A stretch of DNA of 64,000 bases, taken from positions 213,649 through 277,648 of the forward strand of contig NZ_JAIOAA010000008.1 of the NCBI RefSeq assembly GCF_019890675.1. Direction: 5' to 3'. The notes under the pieces were generated by a model that did no database searches, was not told the origin of the DNA, and saw nothing but the letters and a program-made list of their open reading frames with translations. The translations under genes and the position numbers were made by a program. The stretch is from Micromonospora sp. PLK6-60. Lineage in GTDB: Bacteria > Actinomycetota > Actinomycetes > Mycobacteriales > Micromonosporaceae. The first letter of the stretch is position 1. Every line of letters starts with the position of its first letter. Shown here in pieces: positions 32,577-40,473 of this stretch.

Positions 32577-32997
32577 CTCTACCCCCCCGCCGTCCAGAAG
32601 GTCCCCGTCTAGCTCTGCTCAGCTTAGGTTGCCGAATTCTTCTCTACTAGATCAAGGCGGCCCGCAAGCGGGCCGCGCCGGCCGCGCTCGGCCTGCTGGC
32701 GGCGCAAGCGCCGGCATCGGCCGGCGCGCCGGCCAGTTAGGGGCATGCCTCCGGCGGGGGCCAGACGACTCCGAGATGGAGTTGCCGAACGGTTCCGGGT
32801 TCGTGGGTGGTGGGATGCATCCCGCCAGCCACCGACCCAGGCAGAGCCGAGCAGGCCATGGCCAGGGCGACAAGGTCGTTCGTCCGGTAGGGCGCTCCAC
32901 CTTGTCGCTTTGGCCCTGGCCCGCTCCACGGTGTGTGGGTCGGCGGCAGACGGGATGGCGGCAGAGGCAGTTAGCGCGTCTAACGGCGTCGGAGGAT
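32577..32997. other. Hairpin-rich non-coding region of segment 1
   Basis: Includes a nine-pair GCGGCCCGC-AA-GCGGGCCGC hairpin (32657-32676), an eight-pair GCGCCGGC/GCCGGCGC hairpin (32708-32727) and a long imperfect inverted repeat (32816-32962). No protein frame is convincing. Possible structured RNA, termination region or replication/transfer structure. Confidence 0.55.
32816..32962. repeat. Long imperfect inverted repeat, arms about 60 nt
   Basis: Left arm 32816-32876 and right arm 32899-32962 share CATCCCG, GCC-CCGACCCA, GGCCAGGGC and GCGACAAGGT in order, with a six-base bulge. The hairpin tip is about 22 bases. Confidence 0.7.
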
Positions 32998-33780
32998 CTA
33001 CAGCCAGCGAGGCTTAGCCGCTTCAGCAATCATGGGCGTCGAAGGGCGCGCAGTTACTGGCACGGGTTCCTCATGCTCTAGCCGCGACCAGCGGAGGCCG
33101 ACAGAGTCTGTGTACTGGATCTCAAGCAACGTGTTCACTGCAAGCGGATCATGGGCTTCGGTGTGCACGAACGCCTCCCGCGACTCAGCGGCCGGGATGT
33201 ACCGGAGATCGGTGTGCCTTGTCCTGAAGCCTTGCTGTCCGTCATCCACGATCCGCGATGCTGGCCGAAGTTCTAGCCGGCGAGGAGCCTTACCGTCATT
33301 GGCGTGAGCAACGAAGTTGACGTCGCGAATCGGACCAGGGCTGTCGTTACGAACCGTGAGCGTCACCGTCTCACCTCGGACGCGTTCGACATCGAAGCTC
33401 ACAAGCCTTGCTTGCGCCGCTTCACGGTTCCGTTGATCCGCCGCTGATTGCTTATCGTCTAGACGCCTTCGGTGCACCTCCCACCACAGCCCTGCTCCAA
33501 CGGCTACGACGCTGAGGAACGCGCAGCAACTGGCAAGTAGTGACCCCACCGCGCCCAGGATCGACCCGACTGCGGCGACCCAGTCAGCGACCGACCCAGG
33601 ATCCACCCCAGGTTTATCCACGTCCACTATTGTCTGACTCGACGCAAGTGAGGGCCTAACGAGTGCCGGGCAAGGTCCACTGCCAGCCAGTACCGACCCT
33701 TGGACGCAGTCGTAGAGGCTGTGGCTGTACAGCCAGCCATACAGCCAAGAGCACCCGCTGAGGCCGACGCCACCCGACAA
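32998..33780 (-). CDS. Hypothetical single-pass membrane protein
   Basis: Up to 260 residues; the start is uncertain (GTG 33780 gives the longest form, GTG 33627 a more usual one beginning VDVDKPGVDPGSVADW). One or two membrane segments (WVAAVGSILGAVGSLLASCC, FLSVVAVGAGLWW) precede a coiled, charged stretch and a beta-rich C-terminal domain (SFDVERVRGETVTLTVRNDS). Similar small proteins occur in actinobacterial mobile elements; the function is unknown. Confidence 0.6.
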   Translation of the reverse strand: MSGGVGLSGCSWLYGWLYSHSLYDCVQGSVLAGSGPCPALVRPSLASSQTIVDVDKPGVDPGSVADWVAAVGSILGAVGSLLASCCAFLSVVAVGAGLWWEVHRRRLDDKQSAADQRNREAAQARLVSFDVERVRGETVTLTVRNDSPGPIRDVNFVAHANDGKAPRRLELRPASRIVDDGQQGFRTRHTDLRYIPAAESREAFVHTEAHDPLAVNTLLEIQYTDSVGLRWSRLEHEEPVPVTARPSTPMIAEAAKPRWL

Positions 33781-33971
33781 CGGAAGACGCGCTGACCAAG
33801 GCGCGGCTACCTGACCAGCCGCCCGTGATCTTCTTCTAGTCCCAGGCCGCTACGGGCCACCGGCGCCAAGCTTGACAGCCGCCATTGAGACTTGTCCGGT
33901 AGGGCATTATTTCCGTCTGGGGGATCTTGGACGGTTGGAGACTGCCCGAGGAGGAGACCTGCGCGCGACGT

Positions 33972-35099
33972 CTAATGCAGGAACGTCTCGTCTACCGGGT
34001 GGCAGCGTTTCGGTGCCCTCACGATAAGTGGGCGGCCTACACCGCTTTGAATCTGGCCTTCAACCAGAACGGGCCGAGCGTCTCTGTGCCAGGAGACGGC
34101 CTCAGCGTAGTGTTCGGAAGGCAAGCGGACAGCAATCTCGCTGTACCTGTTGTTTCGGATGGTCGAAACTTTAATCCAACCCCACGCGTCGCCGGTGCTA
34201 TGCCTAAGCTCGACGATCTTTCCCGAGAATATTTGTTGTGGTTCCACCTTGTTTACGCGAAGCTTTTCTGCAGTCTTTTCAACCAGATCGTGTGCGTCGG
34301 AATCGATCGAGACGGACTGCGGCAGGGCCTGCGAATGCTTCACGGCTTCCGCCCAGCTAAATTGCGTCTCAAACTCGCCTACTGCATCCTCAGAAAGAAC
34401 GCGGCTTAAGGCAGAACAGAATTCACGACTCACTCCCCGCTCTACGATGGCTATGAGTGTGTCGATGTCTGGTTCACGTGCAGGTTCAACAATCAGCCTT
34501 TGTATGGCCTCGATCGACTGGGCGAACGTGCGCATCACTCGACGTTCGAAGGGCTCTGGGGCGCTGCGTTCGATGGTGACCATCGGCTCTTGCTGGCCCT
34601 CAGGTTCCTCTACCTCGGGTAGCTCAACCAGTACGGGGATGATGAAGGAGCCGTTTTCGGTGTGCCCCATCCGCGCATTCTCAACTACCTTGTCGCCTCG
34701 ACGAGAGTAGTTATTTCCAATCTCTCCACGTTCCCGAAGTGAAGTGGTGCCAGATGAGCGGAGCATTACCCTAGCCGAGGAGGTGATGGTTGCCGCGGCC
34801 TCTAGGGGAATAGAGTCCGTGATCTTAAAATCGTTGGCGGCGCGCAGCCTAGTAATGTCGAAGCGAAAGTAGCGGATACGATCCAGCATCTTTCGTGTGG
34901 CCAACTCTTCTGACATTGCCAGCCGCTCGACCACGCCCAGCACGATTTCTGGCTGATCACTTCGGTTTGGCACACCGATTTGGAAGTCGTCTTTAGCCCA
35001 CAGGCTTCCCGCTACGCCAGGCGGGTACTCGTGCCACCCCTTGTGCCGCATGTATAGCTGCACGTCCCGAAGGTCGGGAACGGGTGCCTTGATAGCCAT
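33972..35099 (-). CDS. Unknown protein, partner of the DUF4365 gene
   Basis: A 375-residue protein starting at ATG 35099, one base after the stop of the upstream DUF4365 gene and behind GAGGGGGTG. The N-terminal half has VQLYMRHKGWHEYPPGVAGS, then GVPNRSDQPEIVLGVVERLA and FRFDITRLRAANDF; the second half is helical and ends in a beta-rich part (GKIVELRHSTGDAWGWIKVS). I recognise no family. Codon use is foreign to the core genome. Tight linkage suggests it acts with the nuclease-like protein. Confidence 0.75.
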   Translation of the reverse strand: MAIKAPVPDLRDVQLYMRHKGWHEYPPGVAGSLWAKDDFQIGVPNRSDQPEIVLGVVERLAMSEELATRKMLDRIRYFRFDITRLRAANDFKITDSIPLEAAATITSSARVMLRSSGTTSLRERGEIGNNYSRRGDKVVENARMGHTENGSFIIPVLVELPEVEEPEGQQEPMVTIERSAPEPFERRVMRTFAQSIEAIQRLIVEPAREPDIDTLIAIVERGVSREFCSALSRVLSEDAVGEFETQFSWAEAVKHSQALPQSVSIDSDAHDLVEKTAEKLRVNKVEPQQIFSGKIVELRHSTGDAWGWIKVSTIRNNRYSEIAVRLPSEHYAEAVSWHRDARPVLVEGQIQSGVGRPLIVRAPKRCHPVDETFLH

Positions 35100-35100
35100 G

Positions 35101-35772
35101 TCACCGCACCCCCTCGACTGGCGCGAAACACCCGAAGACATCCTTGGCCCACAAATCCAAAGTCTCGGACGTAAGCCGCTGAGTCTTCGGGACATTGATG
35201 TTCCCCGGCCCTGCTTGCTGATCAACTCTAGTCCAGAAGCCGGCCGCGCGGTGCATCGTTCCAGTCTCGTCGTGATATAGCCAATCGGCACGATCGTCCA
35301 CATCAAGGACAACTAGGACGAAGTAGACGGGCAGCAACGACTCCTGCCACTTCTCGCGCCACTCGACCTCGGCCGGCCAGGTCGCAGAGCGGCCAGCGAT
35401 CTTGAACTGTGAGGAGCACTTGATCTGGACTGATACCGGCGCGACCGGCAGCGACACGAGCCCGTCAACGGCGAGGTAGTCCTCGTCCGGCGATGTCTCC
35501 GAGAAGCCGACCCCGGCCTGGCTGCAGACGGTCCGGACGTATGCCACGCCATATCGTGCCTTACAGGCGTTTAGTGGAAGGCGCCCGACACTCCGGGCGG
35601 GGACGACCGCTTCACCTGGGGCGCCTTCGGCGACGGACATCGATCCATCATGCGATACATCGATCGCTGACGGTAGACCCTTGGCTACTGTGCGGATGCC
35701 CCGGTCGTGCATGCGCTCGATCCTAGTTGGAGTGTGCCAACCGTGCCGCCCGTAAAGTCGCAGCTCAGACAT
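35101..35772 (-). CDS. DUF4365-domain protein, PD-(D/E)XK nuclease-like
   Basis: A 223-residue protein. The DUF4365 region (about residues 70-200) shows GVAYVRTVCSQAGVGFSETS, an acidic residue in DEDYLAVDGLVSLP and the strand VSVQIKCSSQFK, resembling the D...(D/E/Q)xK core of restriction-type nucleases, with Gln in the middle position. It is followed by LPVYFVLVVLDVDD and a domain end (MHRAAGFWTRVD). DUF4365 proteins are often found in defence loci. ATG 35772 gives a clean start. The next gene follows after one base. Confidence 0.75.
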   Translation of the reverse strand: MSELRLYGRHGWHTPTRIERMHDRGIRTVAKGLPSAIDVSHDGSMSVAEGAPGEAVVPARSVGRLPLNACKARYGVAYVRTVCSQAGVGFSETSPDEDYLAVDGLVSLPVAPVSVQIKCSSQFKIAGRSATWPAEVEWREKWQESLLPVYFVLVVLDVDDRADWLYHDETGTMHRAAGFWTRVDQQAGPGNINVPKTQRLTSETLDLWAKDVFGCFAPVEGVR

Positions 35773-35911
35773 GGCAGACGGCGAGAGCGTACGGGCCGCC
35801 CACGGGCCACAAGCCGGTGTAACTCCAGGCCGGGTGTGGCAAACCGAGACTGGCTTGGCCTGGTGATGCCAGCCCGATGAACTGATCTTGTGAGATTCCC
35901 AAGCTGACAGT

Positions 35912-35936
35912 CTGGGAGCCACGCGTGGGAGCCACC
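35912..35936. repeat. Tandem 12-bp arm-type repeats, right end
   Basis: CTGGGAGCCACG then, after one base, GTGGGAGCCACC, matching the pair at 30105-30128. Confidence 0.6.
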
Positions 35937-36040
35937 GGGGCGGACTGGACCGGACGGGACGGGACCTATCAAGTTGCCGAGCACTTAAGGACCAGGACCA
36001 GGCGGACAGCACCGCACGGCCTGGACATGGTCTTGGGAAT

Positions 36041-36085
36041 CTACGGATCAGAAGGTTAGGGGTTCGAGTCCCTTCGGGCGCACAG
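36041..36085 (+). repeat. att repeat, middle copy
   Basis: A 45-bp exact copy of tRNA-Arg 29979-30023. Bases before it do not continue the tRNA. Confidence 0.9.
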
Positions 36086-36092
36086 GACGATC

Positions 36093-36134
36093 AAGGCCGC
36101 GACCGGCGTTTTCGCTGGTCGCGGCCTTGGTTTT
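36093..36134 (+). terminator. Terminator after the middle att copy
   Basis: AAGGCCGCGACC pairs with GGTCGCGGCCTT, followed by GGTTTTT. The right att copy has a homologous hairpin at 40095. Confidence 0.8.
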
Positions 36135-36342
36135 TCCCAGAATGTACCGCGATCTTCCACCATGAGGTTGGTGCTCCGTTGCCACAGTGCTGTCCGGATG
36201 GATTCGTGTCGGCCGGTGCCGGCCAGTGCCGTTCCGAGCCGCCCGGTCTGGATCATGGCCGGCTGCCGGTCGGTGGCCGCTCACAACAGCGGCCGGCCCG
36301 ACCGGGGTGATGCTTCCGACCGGGCCGGCATGAGTTCCGTGC

Positions 36343-36969
36343 TCAGGCGATGAGGAACTGCATGTTCGTCTGGTGGCGGTACTTGCAGTCATAGAGCCTT
36401 ACCGTCACGCCTGACTTCTTGCTCTGCCCCGGGATGTTGAGACACTTGCCGTTCAGGGCGGACCGGGTCTGGATCCAGCACCGGTCTGCCGGCGCGCCGC
36501 ACTGGATGATGAAAATCTGGTCGTAGTCGTAGTCGCACTTTCGCTGGACGATCTTGACGTTGTTCTTCTCGCCGCCGTTGGTCTGCCAGCACCAGCCGGC
36601 CTGCCACTTCGGCCGGATCGCGTACGTCAGTGGGTGGCCCTCGTCCTGCAGCGGCACGATCTCGAACTTCTGGGTCTTCTTGGCCGGGTCGCAGGCCCGT
36701 TGCTGAATGCCGGCCCCGTTGGCGCCCTTCTTGCTGGTGTTCGCCACCGTGAGGCAGAGCCCGCTGTTGCCCGCGCGGATCTGACGGGTGCCGGTCTTCG
36801 GGCCGGCCGCAGCGGTGGCGGCCGAGCGCTTCGCCGCGTCGGCGCGCGAGTCCGGGCCGATGCTGGCGACCGTGAGATAGCCGACCAGCAGCAGGGCCGC
36901 CAGGCCCAGGAGTTGAACCGATCGGCGTACCCGCGAAGTTCCGCGGGGCATTGCGAATGGCCGGTTCAT
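36343..36969 (-). CDS. Exported ricin-type (RICIN) lectin-like protein
   Basis: A 208-residue protein with an N-terminal signal or anchor (VQLLGLAALLLVGYLTVASI), then one beta-trefoil RICIN-like domain of about 150 residues (GNSGLCLTVANTSKKGANGA, QQRACDPAKKTQKFEIV, CLNIPGQSKKSGVTVRLYDC). Paired cysteines suggest disulfides outside the cell. It likely binds sugars. ATG 36969 overlaps the upstream stop as ATGA; ATG 36951 is an alternative. Co-transcribed with the exported protein upstream. Confidence 0.78.
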   Translation of the reverse strand: MNRPFAMPRGTSRVRRSVQLLGLAALLLVGYLTVASIGPDSRADAAKRSAATAAAGPKTGTRQIRAGNSGLCLTVANTSKKGANGAGIQQRACDPAKKTQKFEIVPLQDEGHPLTYAIRPKWQAGWCWQTNGGEKNNVKIVQRKCDYDYDQIFIIQCGAPADRCWIQTRSALNGKCLNIPGQSKKSGVTVRLYDCKYRHQTNMQFLIA

Positions 36970-37415
36970 GCTGCCACCTCCGTATTGCAGAATCGGGTTT
37001 CGTCCTTGCCCTGATAGAGGCAGAGCAGGACGCGGATGTCTCGGGCGTTCTTGTAGAACTGGGTCAGGGCCACGTTGCGCATCTCCGAGGTAGTCTTGAT
37101 CTTGGTTTTCTTGACCTTTTTGGTCTTGCAGTCCACGTAGCTCACCACGAGAACGGCGCCGTGCCGATCACTGTCGTTGCGGTCGCTGAGGCCCGCGTGA
37201 ACCTTGCCCCTGTAGCACTTGCCGCTCTTCTTGTAGGTCACGGTGCCAGCGGCCCAGCCGCCCTTGCCGGAGTCGGTCGTGACCAAGTCAAATTTCCACT
37301 TCTTGGTCGGCGCGGCGGCGCTCGCCACGACCGCGGTGCCCAGCAGGCCCGCGATGATGAGTACGACCGCACCCATCAGCGCCATCAGGCCTCTGGTGCG
37401 TGGAGGATTTTCCAT
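36966..37415 (-). CDS. Small basic exported protein of unknown function
   Basis: A 149-residue protein with a signal peptide (MALMGAVVLIIAGLLGTAVVASAAA). The mature part is Lys-rich (KKVKKTKIKT) with four cysteines (SGKCYRG, YVDCKTK, LLCLYQ, RFCNTE) that could form two disulfides. No family recognised. ATG 37415 follows GGGAGAACG. Four-base overlap with the lectin-like gene suggests the two proteins are made together, perhaps as a secreted pair. Confidence 0.72.
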   Translation of the reverse strand: MENPPRTRGLMALMGAVVLIIAGLLGTAVVASAAAPTKKWKFDLVTTDSGKGGWAAGTVTYKKSGKCYRGKVHAGLSDRNDSDRHGAVLVVSYVDCKTKKVKKTKIKTTSEMRNVALTQFYKNARDIRVLLCLYQGKDETRFCNTEVAA

Positions 37416-37955
37416 CGTTCTCCCGTTCGTTATCCCGTGATTTGGAATCGCGCCGGCGGATTATCGAGATCCGGGCGTCAGGAATAGGCAAGCAGGAGTG
37501 ACTTGGCATTTTCAACATGACAGATGTATGGGACAGTCCCAGACCGTTCCAATTCGGATATCCGCCCGCTCGGAACACCCATCGCCGATGGTCGGCCCGA
37601 TCGTGGCGCCGTTGCCGAGCAGTGGGTCGTTGTATGCCGAACGTCTGTCGAAGAGGTGCGCCAGGCTGGTCCGGACAAGGACGCGGGAACGTGACCGTCC
37701 GCCTTGGTCCGGACAGCTGGCGGGACGCCTGTCCCAAACAGTCCCGGGCCGCGTTGACCGCTTCTGTCCGTCGCTGAGGATCCACAGCGTGGCGGGGACA
37801 CAGGCCTGCGGCCCGAACAGGTGCGGTTAGCCCACCACTCACCTTCGCCTTGGGCGCTTCCTTCCGGATGGCGCTACACGCCGCGCTTCACCACCTTGTG
37901 ACCATGCGCCCTGCCGAGTTCCCGGACGCACACTTAGTGCGGTGCTCGCGGTAGG
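37416..37955. other. Gap without a recognised gene
   Basis: About 540 bases with lower GC and short frames of poor codon use. It should hold the promoter of the exported-protein operon. No repeat or RNA gene was identified. Confidence 0.4.
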
Positions 37956-38687
37956 TCAGGCAGCACGGCTGGGCGACGTTACGTACATCGCTACCGTGAC
38001 AGTTGCGCCGGTGATGCTCGGCGACGGTAGACGGGTCAGGAAGCGTCGACCGCCAGCATCACGGACCATGAACACCCAACGGTCGTCGCTCGTTTGCTGG
38101 GCCTCGTATCGGACCAGTTCAAAATTTGGCACTTCGGCGCCGCTGGCAATGCAATGATCATGGATGGCGATGCAGGCCAGGGTGAATGCCTCTTGTTCAT
38201 TGCGCAGCGTCCGTTGTTCCTCGCGTACAGCTCGGACGCTATCGTCGACGCCCGCGACTGAATCCACCGGAGGGCGGTGTTCAAGCCGGCGACGCTCCCA
38301 GACCCTTTTTAGCGCTGCGGAAAGGCCGGCATGGGCAACGTTACCTAGCACACCACTACTGACTGCCAGCACAACCCATTCGACAGCGTCGATGTAGCTG
38401 CCAATGGCATGCCCCTGAATTCCTCTGGGCCGCCTTACGAGGGCGTGTAGGTCGTTGACGCGACGTTGTTTGAACAGCCTGTTTATCCTACGTCGGCCAG
38501 CCCGATCGGCATGCCGGTCTCCGAGCGTCTTAAGCACTACGAGCGGTTGCCGCCCATGCCTCGTTGATCTCTGGACGGATTGAGCGACCCCGGCTGGCCC
38601 CGAGCCCACGGTCGCCTGCCGTAATGGTGCGTGCGCCGGCGGGCACTGGTCAGAGCGCTCGGCCAGTTCGATGAACGCGGCGGCCAC
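37956..38687 (-). CDS. Hypothetical protein with one membrane segment, start unclear
   Basis: The frame allows up to 243 residues, but only the last about 145 look real: a membrane segment (YIDAVEWVVLAVSSGVLGNVAH), a charged coiled region (VRAVREEQRTLRNEQEAFTL) and a beta-rich tail (DDRWVFMVRDAGGRRFLTRL). No standard start codon lies just before that part, so either the start is far upstream or the gene is damaged. The family is unknown. Confidence 0.45.
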   Translation of the reverse strand: MAAAFIELAERSDQCPPAHAPLRQATVGSGPAGVAQSVQRSTRHGRQPLVVLKTLGDRHADRAGRRRINRLFKQRRVNDLHALVRRPRGIQGHAIGSYIDAVEWVVLAVSSGVLGNVAHAGLSAALKRVWERRRLEHRPPVDSVAGVDDSVRAVREEQRTLRNEQEAFTLACIAIHDHCIASGAEVPNFELVRYEAQQTSDDRWVFMVRDAGGRRFLTRLPSPSITGATVTVAMYVTSPSRAA

Positions 38688-38833
38688 AGCGGCGCGGGCG
38701 GGACGTCGGCGTCTCCGTGGCCGGCTCGCTGGTCGCCGCGGGTGTCAACTGCCCACACCCGACGCGCTGCAGGGCCGCGTCAACACCGCCGAACGCGTGC
38801 CGGCCTGGGGTGGTCGCGGCCGACCAGCCGGTC

Positions 38834-38856
38834 TTTTCCGGAAAGTTTCCGGAAAA
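38834..38856. promoter_or_regulatory. Perfect 23-bp palindrome before the deacetylase promoter
   Basis: Arms TTTTCCGGAAA and TTTCCGGAAAA around a central G, four bases upstream of the -35 box. It resembles GAAA-N-TTTC operators near actinobacterial xylanase and esterase genes, as I recall them. A related CGGAAAA/TTTTCCG repeat lies before the pectate lyase at 47631. Confidence 0.6.
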
Positions 38857-38859
38857 TCA

Positions 38860-38888
38860 TTGACGTGTTCGAAATGCCGCTGCAATAC
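38860..38888 (+). promoter_or_regulatory. Promoter of the deacetylase gene
   Basis: TTGACG, 17-base spacer, CAATAC. Canonical housekeeping-type spacing. Confidence 0.6.
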
Positions 38889-38968
38889 TCCGAACACCTC
38901 TGACATCCACCTCTGTCGATTGAAGTCATGCGTCGTCAGGTGTCAACCGTCCCAAGGAGGACCTGCGC

Positions 38969-40021
38969 ATGTACGCCAGCATCGGCGGCTCCCGCCGCCC
39001 GTCCGCCCCCCGAACATCGCGTCTCACCGTCCGGTTGGCCGTGCTCGCCTCCACCATGGCGCTGAGTGCAGCCGGCCTCGCGGTCGCCGCCACTCCGTCC
39101 AGCGCCGCCGCCTGCAACGGGTACGTCGGCCTCACCTTCGATGACGGGCCGACCGGCAGCACCAGCGCGCTGCTGTCCGTGCTGCGCGCGAACAGCGCAC
39201 GGGCGACCATGTTCAACGTCGGGCAGAACGTGCAGAGCAACCAGTCCGCCGCGCGGGCCCAGGTCGACGCCGGCATGTGGGTGGCCAACCACAGTTGGAA
39301 CCACGCGCACATGACCTCGATGAGCCAGAGCCAGATGCAGTCGGACCTCTCCCAGACCAACTCAACGATCCAGTCGGTGACCGGCGTCCGGCCGCAGTTG
39401 TTCCGCCCGCCCTACGGGGAGACCAACTCGACCCTCCAGTCGGTCGCCACGTCGCTTGGCCTGCGCCAGGTGATCTGGGACGTCGACTCCCAGGACTGGA
39501 ACGGCGCCAGCGTCAGCCAGATCGTCGCCAACGCCAGCCGCCTCCAGGCCGGCCAGGTGATCCTGATGCACGACGGCATTCAGAACACCCGCGACGCGAT
39601 TCCGCAGATCATGGCCAACCTGAGCAGCCGCAACCTCTGTCCGGGCATGATTTCACCGAGCACCGGCCGAGCGGTGGCCCCGGACGGCACTCAGCCGCCG
39701 ACCACTCCGCCGCCGACCGGCACGCCGACCACTCCACCGCCCACCGGCGGGTGCACAGCGACGGCGACGACCCCCAACGTCTGGAGTGACCGGTACAACA
39801 CCTCGGTGACGGTTCAGGGGGCCAACAACTGGACCGTGGTCGTGGCGGTGACCGCGCCGCAGCGGATCGTCACTACCTGGAACGGCTCCCCCAGTTGGGA
39901 TAGCACCGGTTACGTGATGACGATGCGGTCCAACGGCAGCGGCAACACCTTCGGCTTCACCACGATGATGAACGGCAACAGCAGCGCCAGAGCCCAGATC
40001 CGTTCCTGCACCGCGGGCTGA
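38969..40021 (+). CDS. Secreted polysaccharide deacetylase (CE4) with CBM2
   Basis: A 350-residue exported protein. Signal peptide (VLASTMALSAAGLAVAATPSSAAA). NodB/CE4 domain (residues 48-225): metal Asp in TFDDGPTG, His pair in NHSWNHAHM, RPPYGETN, DVDSQDW and VILMHDG. Pro/Thr linker (PPTTPPPTG repeats) then a CBM2-like domain (NVWSDRYNTSVTVQGANNW). Likely removes acetyl groups from xylan or chitin while bound to polysaccharide. ATG 38969 follows AAGGAGG. It is cargo of island segment 2. Confidence 0.92.
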   Translation: MYASIGGSRRPSAPRTSRLTVRLAVLASTMALSAAGLAVAATPSSAAACNGYVGLTFDDGPTGSTSALLSVLRANSARATMFNVGQNVQSNQSAARAQVDAGMWVANHSWNHAHMTSMSQSQMQSDLSQTNSTIQSVTGVRPQLFRPPYGETNSTLQSVATSLGLRQVIWDVDSQDWNGASVSQIVANASRLQAGQVILMHDGIQNTRDAIPQIMANLSSRNLCPGMISPSTGRAVAPDGTQPPTTPPPTGTPTTPPPTGGCTATATTPNVWSDRYNTSVTVQGANNWTVVVAVTAPQRIVTTWNGSPSWDSTGYVMTMRSNGSGNTFGFTTMMNGNSSARAQIRSCTAG

Positions 40022-40051
40022 TCCCGGTGACCCGCCCAGGCCACCGAAAAA

Positions 40052-40089
40052 GATCAGAAGGTTAGGGGTTCGAGTCCCTTCGGGCGCAC
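40052..40089 (+). repeat. att repeat, right copy
   Basis: A 38-bp exact copy of the tRNA-Arg 3' part (GATCAGAAGGTTAGGGGTTC to GGGCGCAC). Confidence 0.9.
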
Positions 40090-40094
40090 CACGC

Positions 40095-40138
40095 AATCAA
40101 GGCCGTGACCAGCGAGAACGCCGGTCACGGCCTTGATT
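40095..40138. terminator. 16-pair hairpin after the right att copy
   Basis: AATCAAGGCCGTGACC pairs perfectly with GGTCACGGCCTTGATT. Homologous to the hairpin at 36093. Confidence 0.8.
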
Positions 40139-40278
40139 CGTTCCCGGCATGCGCCGTGGTCTTCCGCCATGCGGGGTTACCGGTCGGTGAGCTGGCTGAG
40201 CGGGTCGGCGTGGCTGGACTGGCTGATGAGCCGGCAGACGACCGCAGGATCCAGCCAAACCGGATGGGAAAACACATG

Positions 40279-40303
40279 GTGGGTTCGAATGCCACGCCCT
40301 CCG
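40279..40303 (+). repeat. Relic of a tRNA-Ser 3' end
   Basis: GTGGGTTCGAATGCCACGCC then CTCCG matches 23 of 25 bases of the T-arm and acceptor end of tRNA-Ser(TGA) at about 20913-20937. No tRNA body precedes it. It may be a decayed attachment site. Confidence 0.55.
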
Positions 40304-40321
40304 TCTTCGGCGGGAAGCGAA

Positions 40322-40359
40322 ACCGCCGCTGACCTCAATGGACGAAGGTCAGCGGCGGT
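40322..40359. terminator. 14-pair perfect hairpin
   Basis: ACCGCCGCTGACCT and AGGTCAGCGGCGGT around a ten-base loop, between the tRNA-like relic and the minus-strand gene end at 40474. Confidence 0.7.
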
Positions 40360-40473
40360 CACCGCAGCGGCCGATCCCGCCGGCCGCGACCGGTTCACGA
40401 CCGGTTCACGACCGCGGATGGTCAGCGTTCGCGCTGATCACCGGCCATGTTCAACGGGCTGGCTTACGGGTTG

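Larger units (their letters stand above)
29979..36085. mobile_element. Integrated element remnant, segment 1, at tRNA-Arg
   Basis: Bounded by two 45-bp direct repeats of the tRNA-Arg 3' part (29979-30023 and 36041-36085). It holds an integrase C-terminal relic, paired arm-type repeats near both ends, a regulatory pair with a nonsense codon, an AlbA_2-like gene, a hairpin-rich region and a DUF4365 operon. Codon GC3 is visibly lower than in the core genes. With only 57 integrase codons left it is probably immobile. Confidence 0.85.
36041..40089. mobile_element. Second island segment at tRNA-Arg
   Basis: Lies between the middle and right copies of the tRNA-Arg 3' part. It carries genes for exported proteins (ricin-type lectin-like, basic exported protein, polysaccharide deacetylase) but no integrase. 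The sequence after each att copy is also similar for about 80 bases (terminator, then CTTCC-CCATG), as expected from tandem insertions or duplicated ends. Confidence 0.7.
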
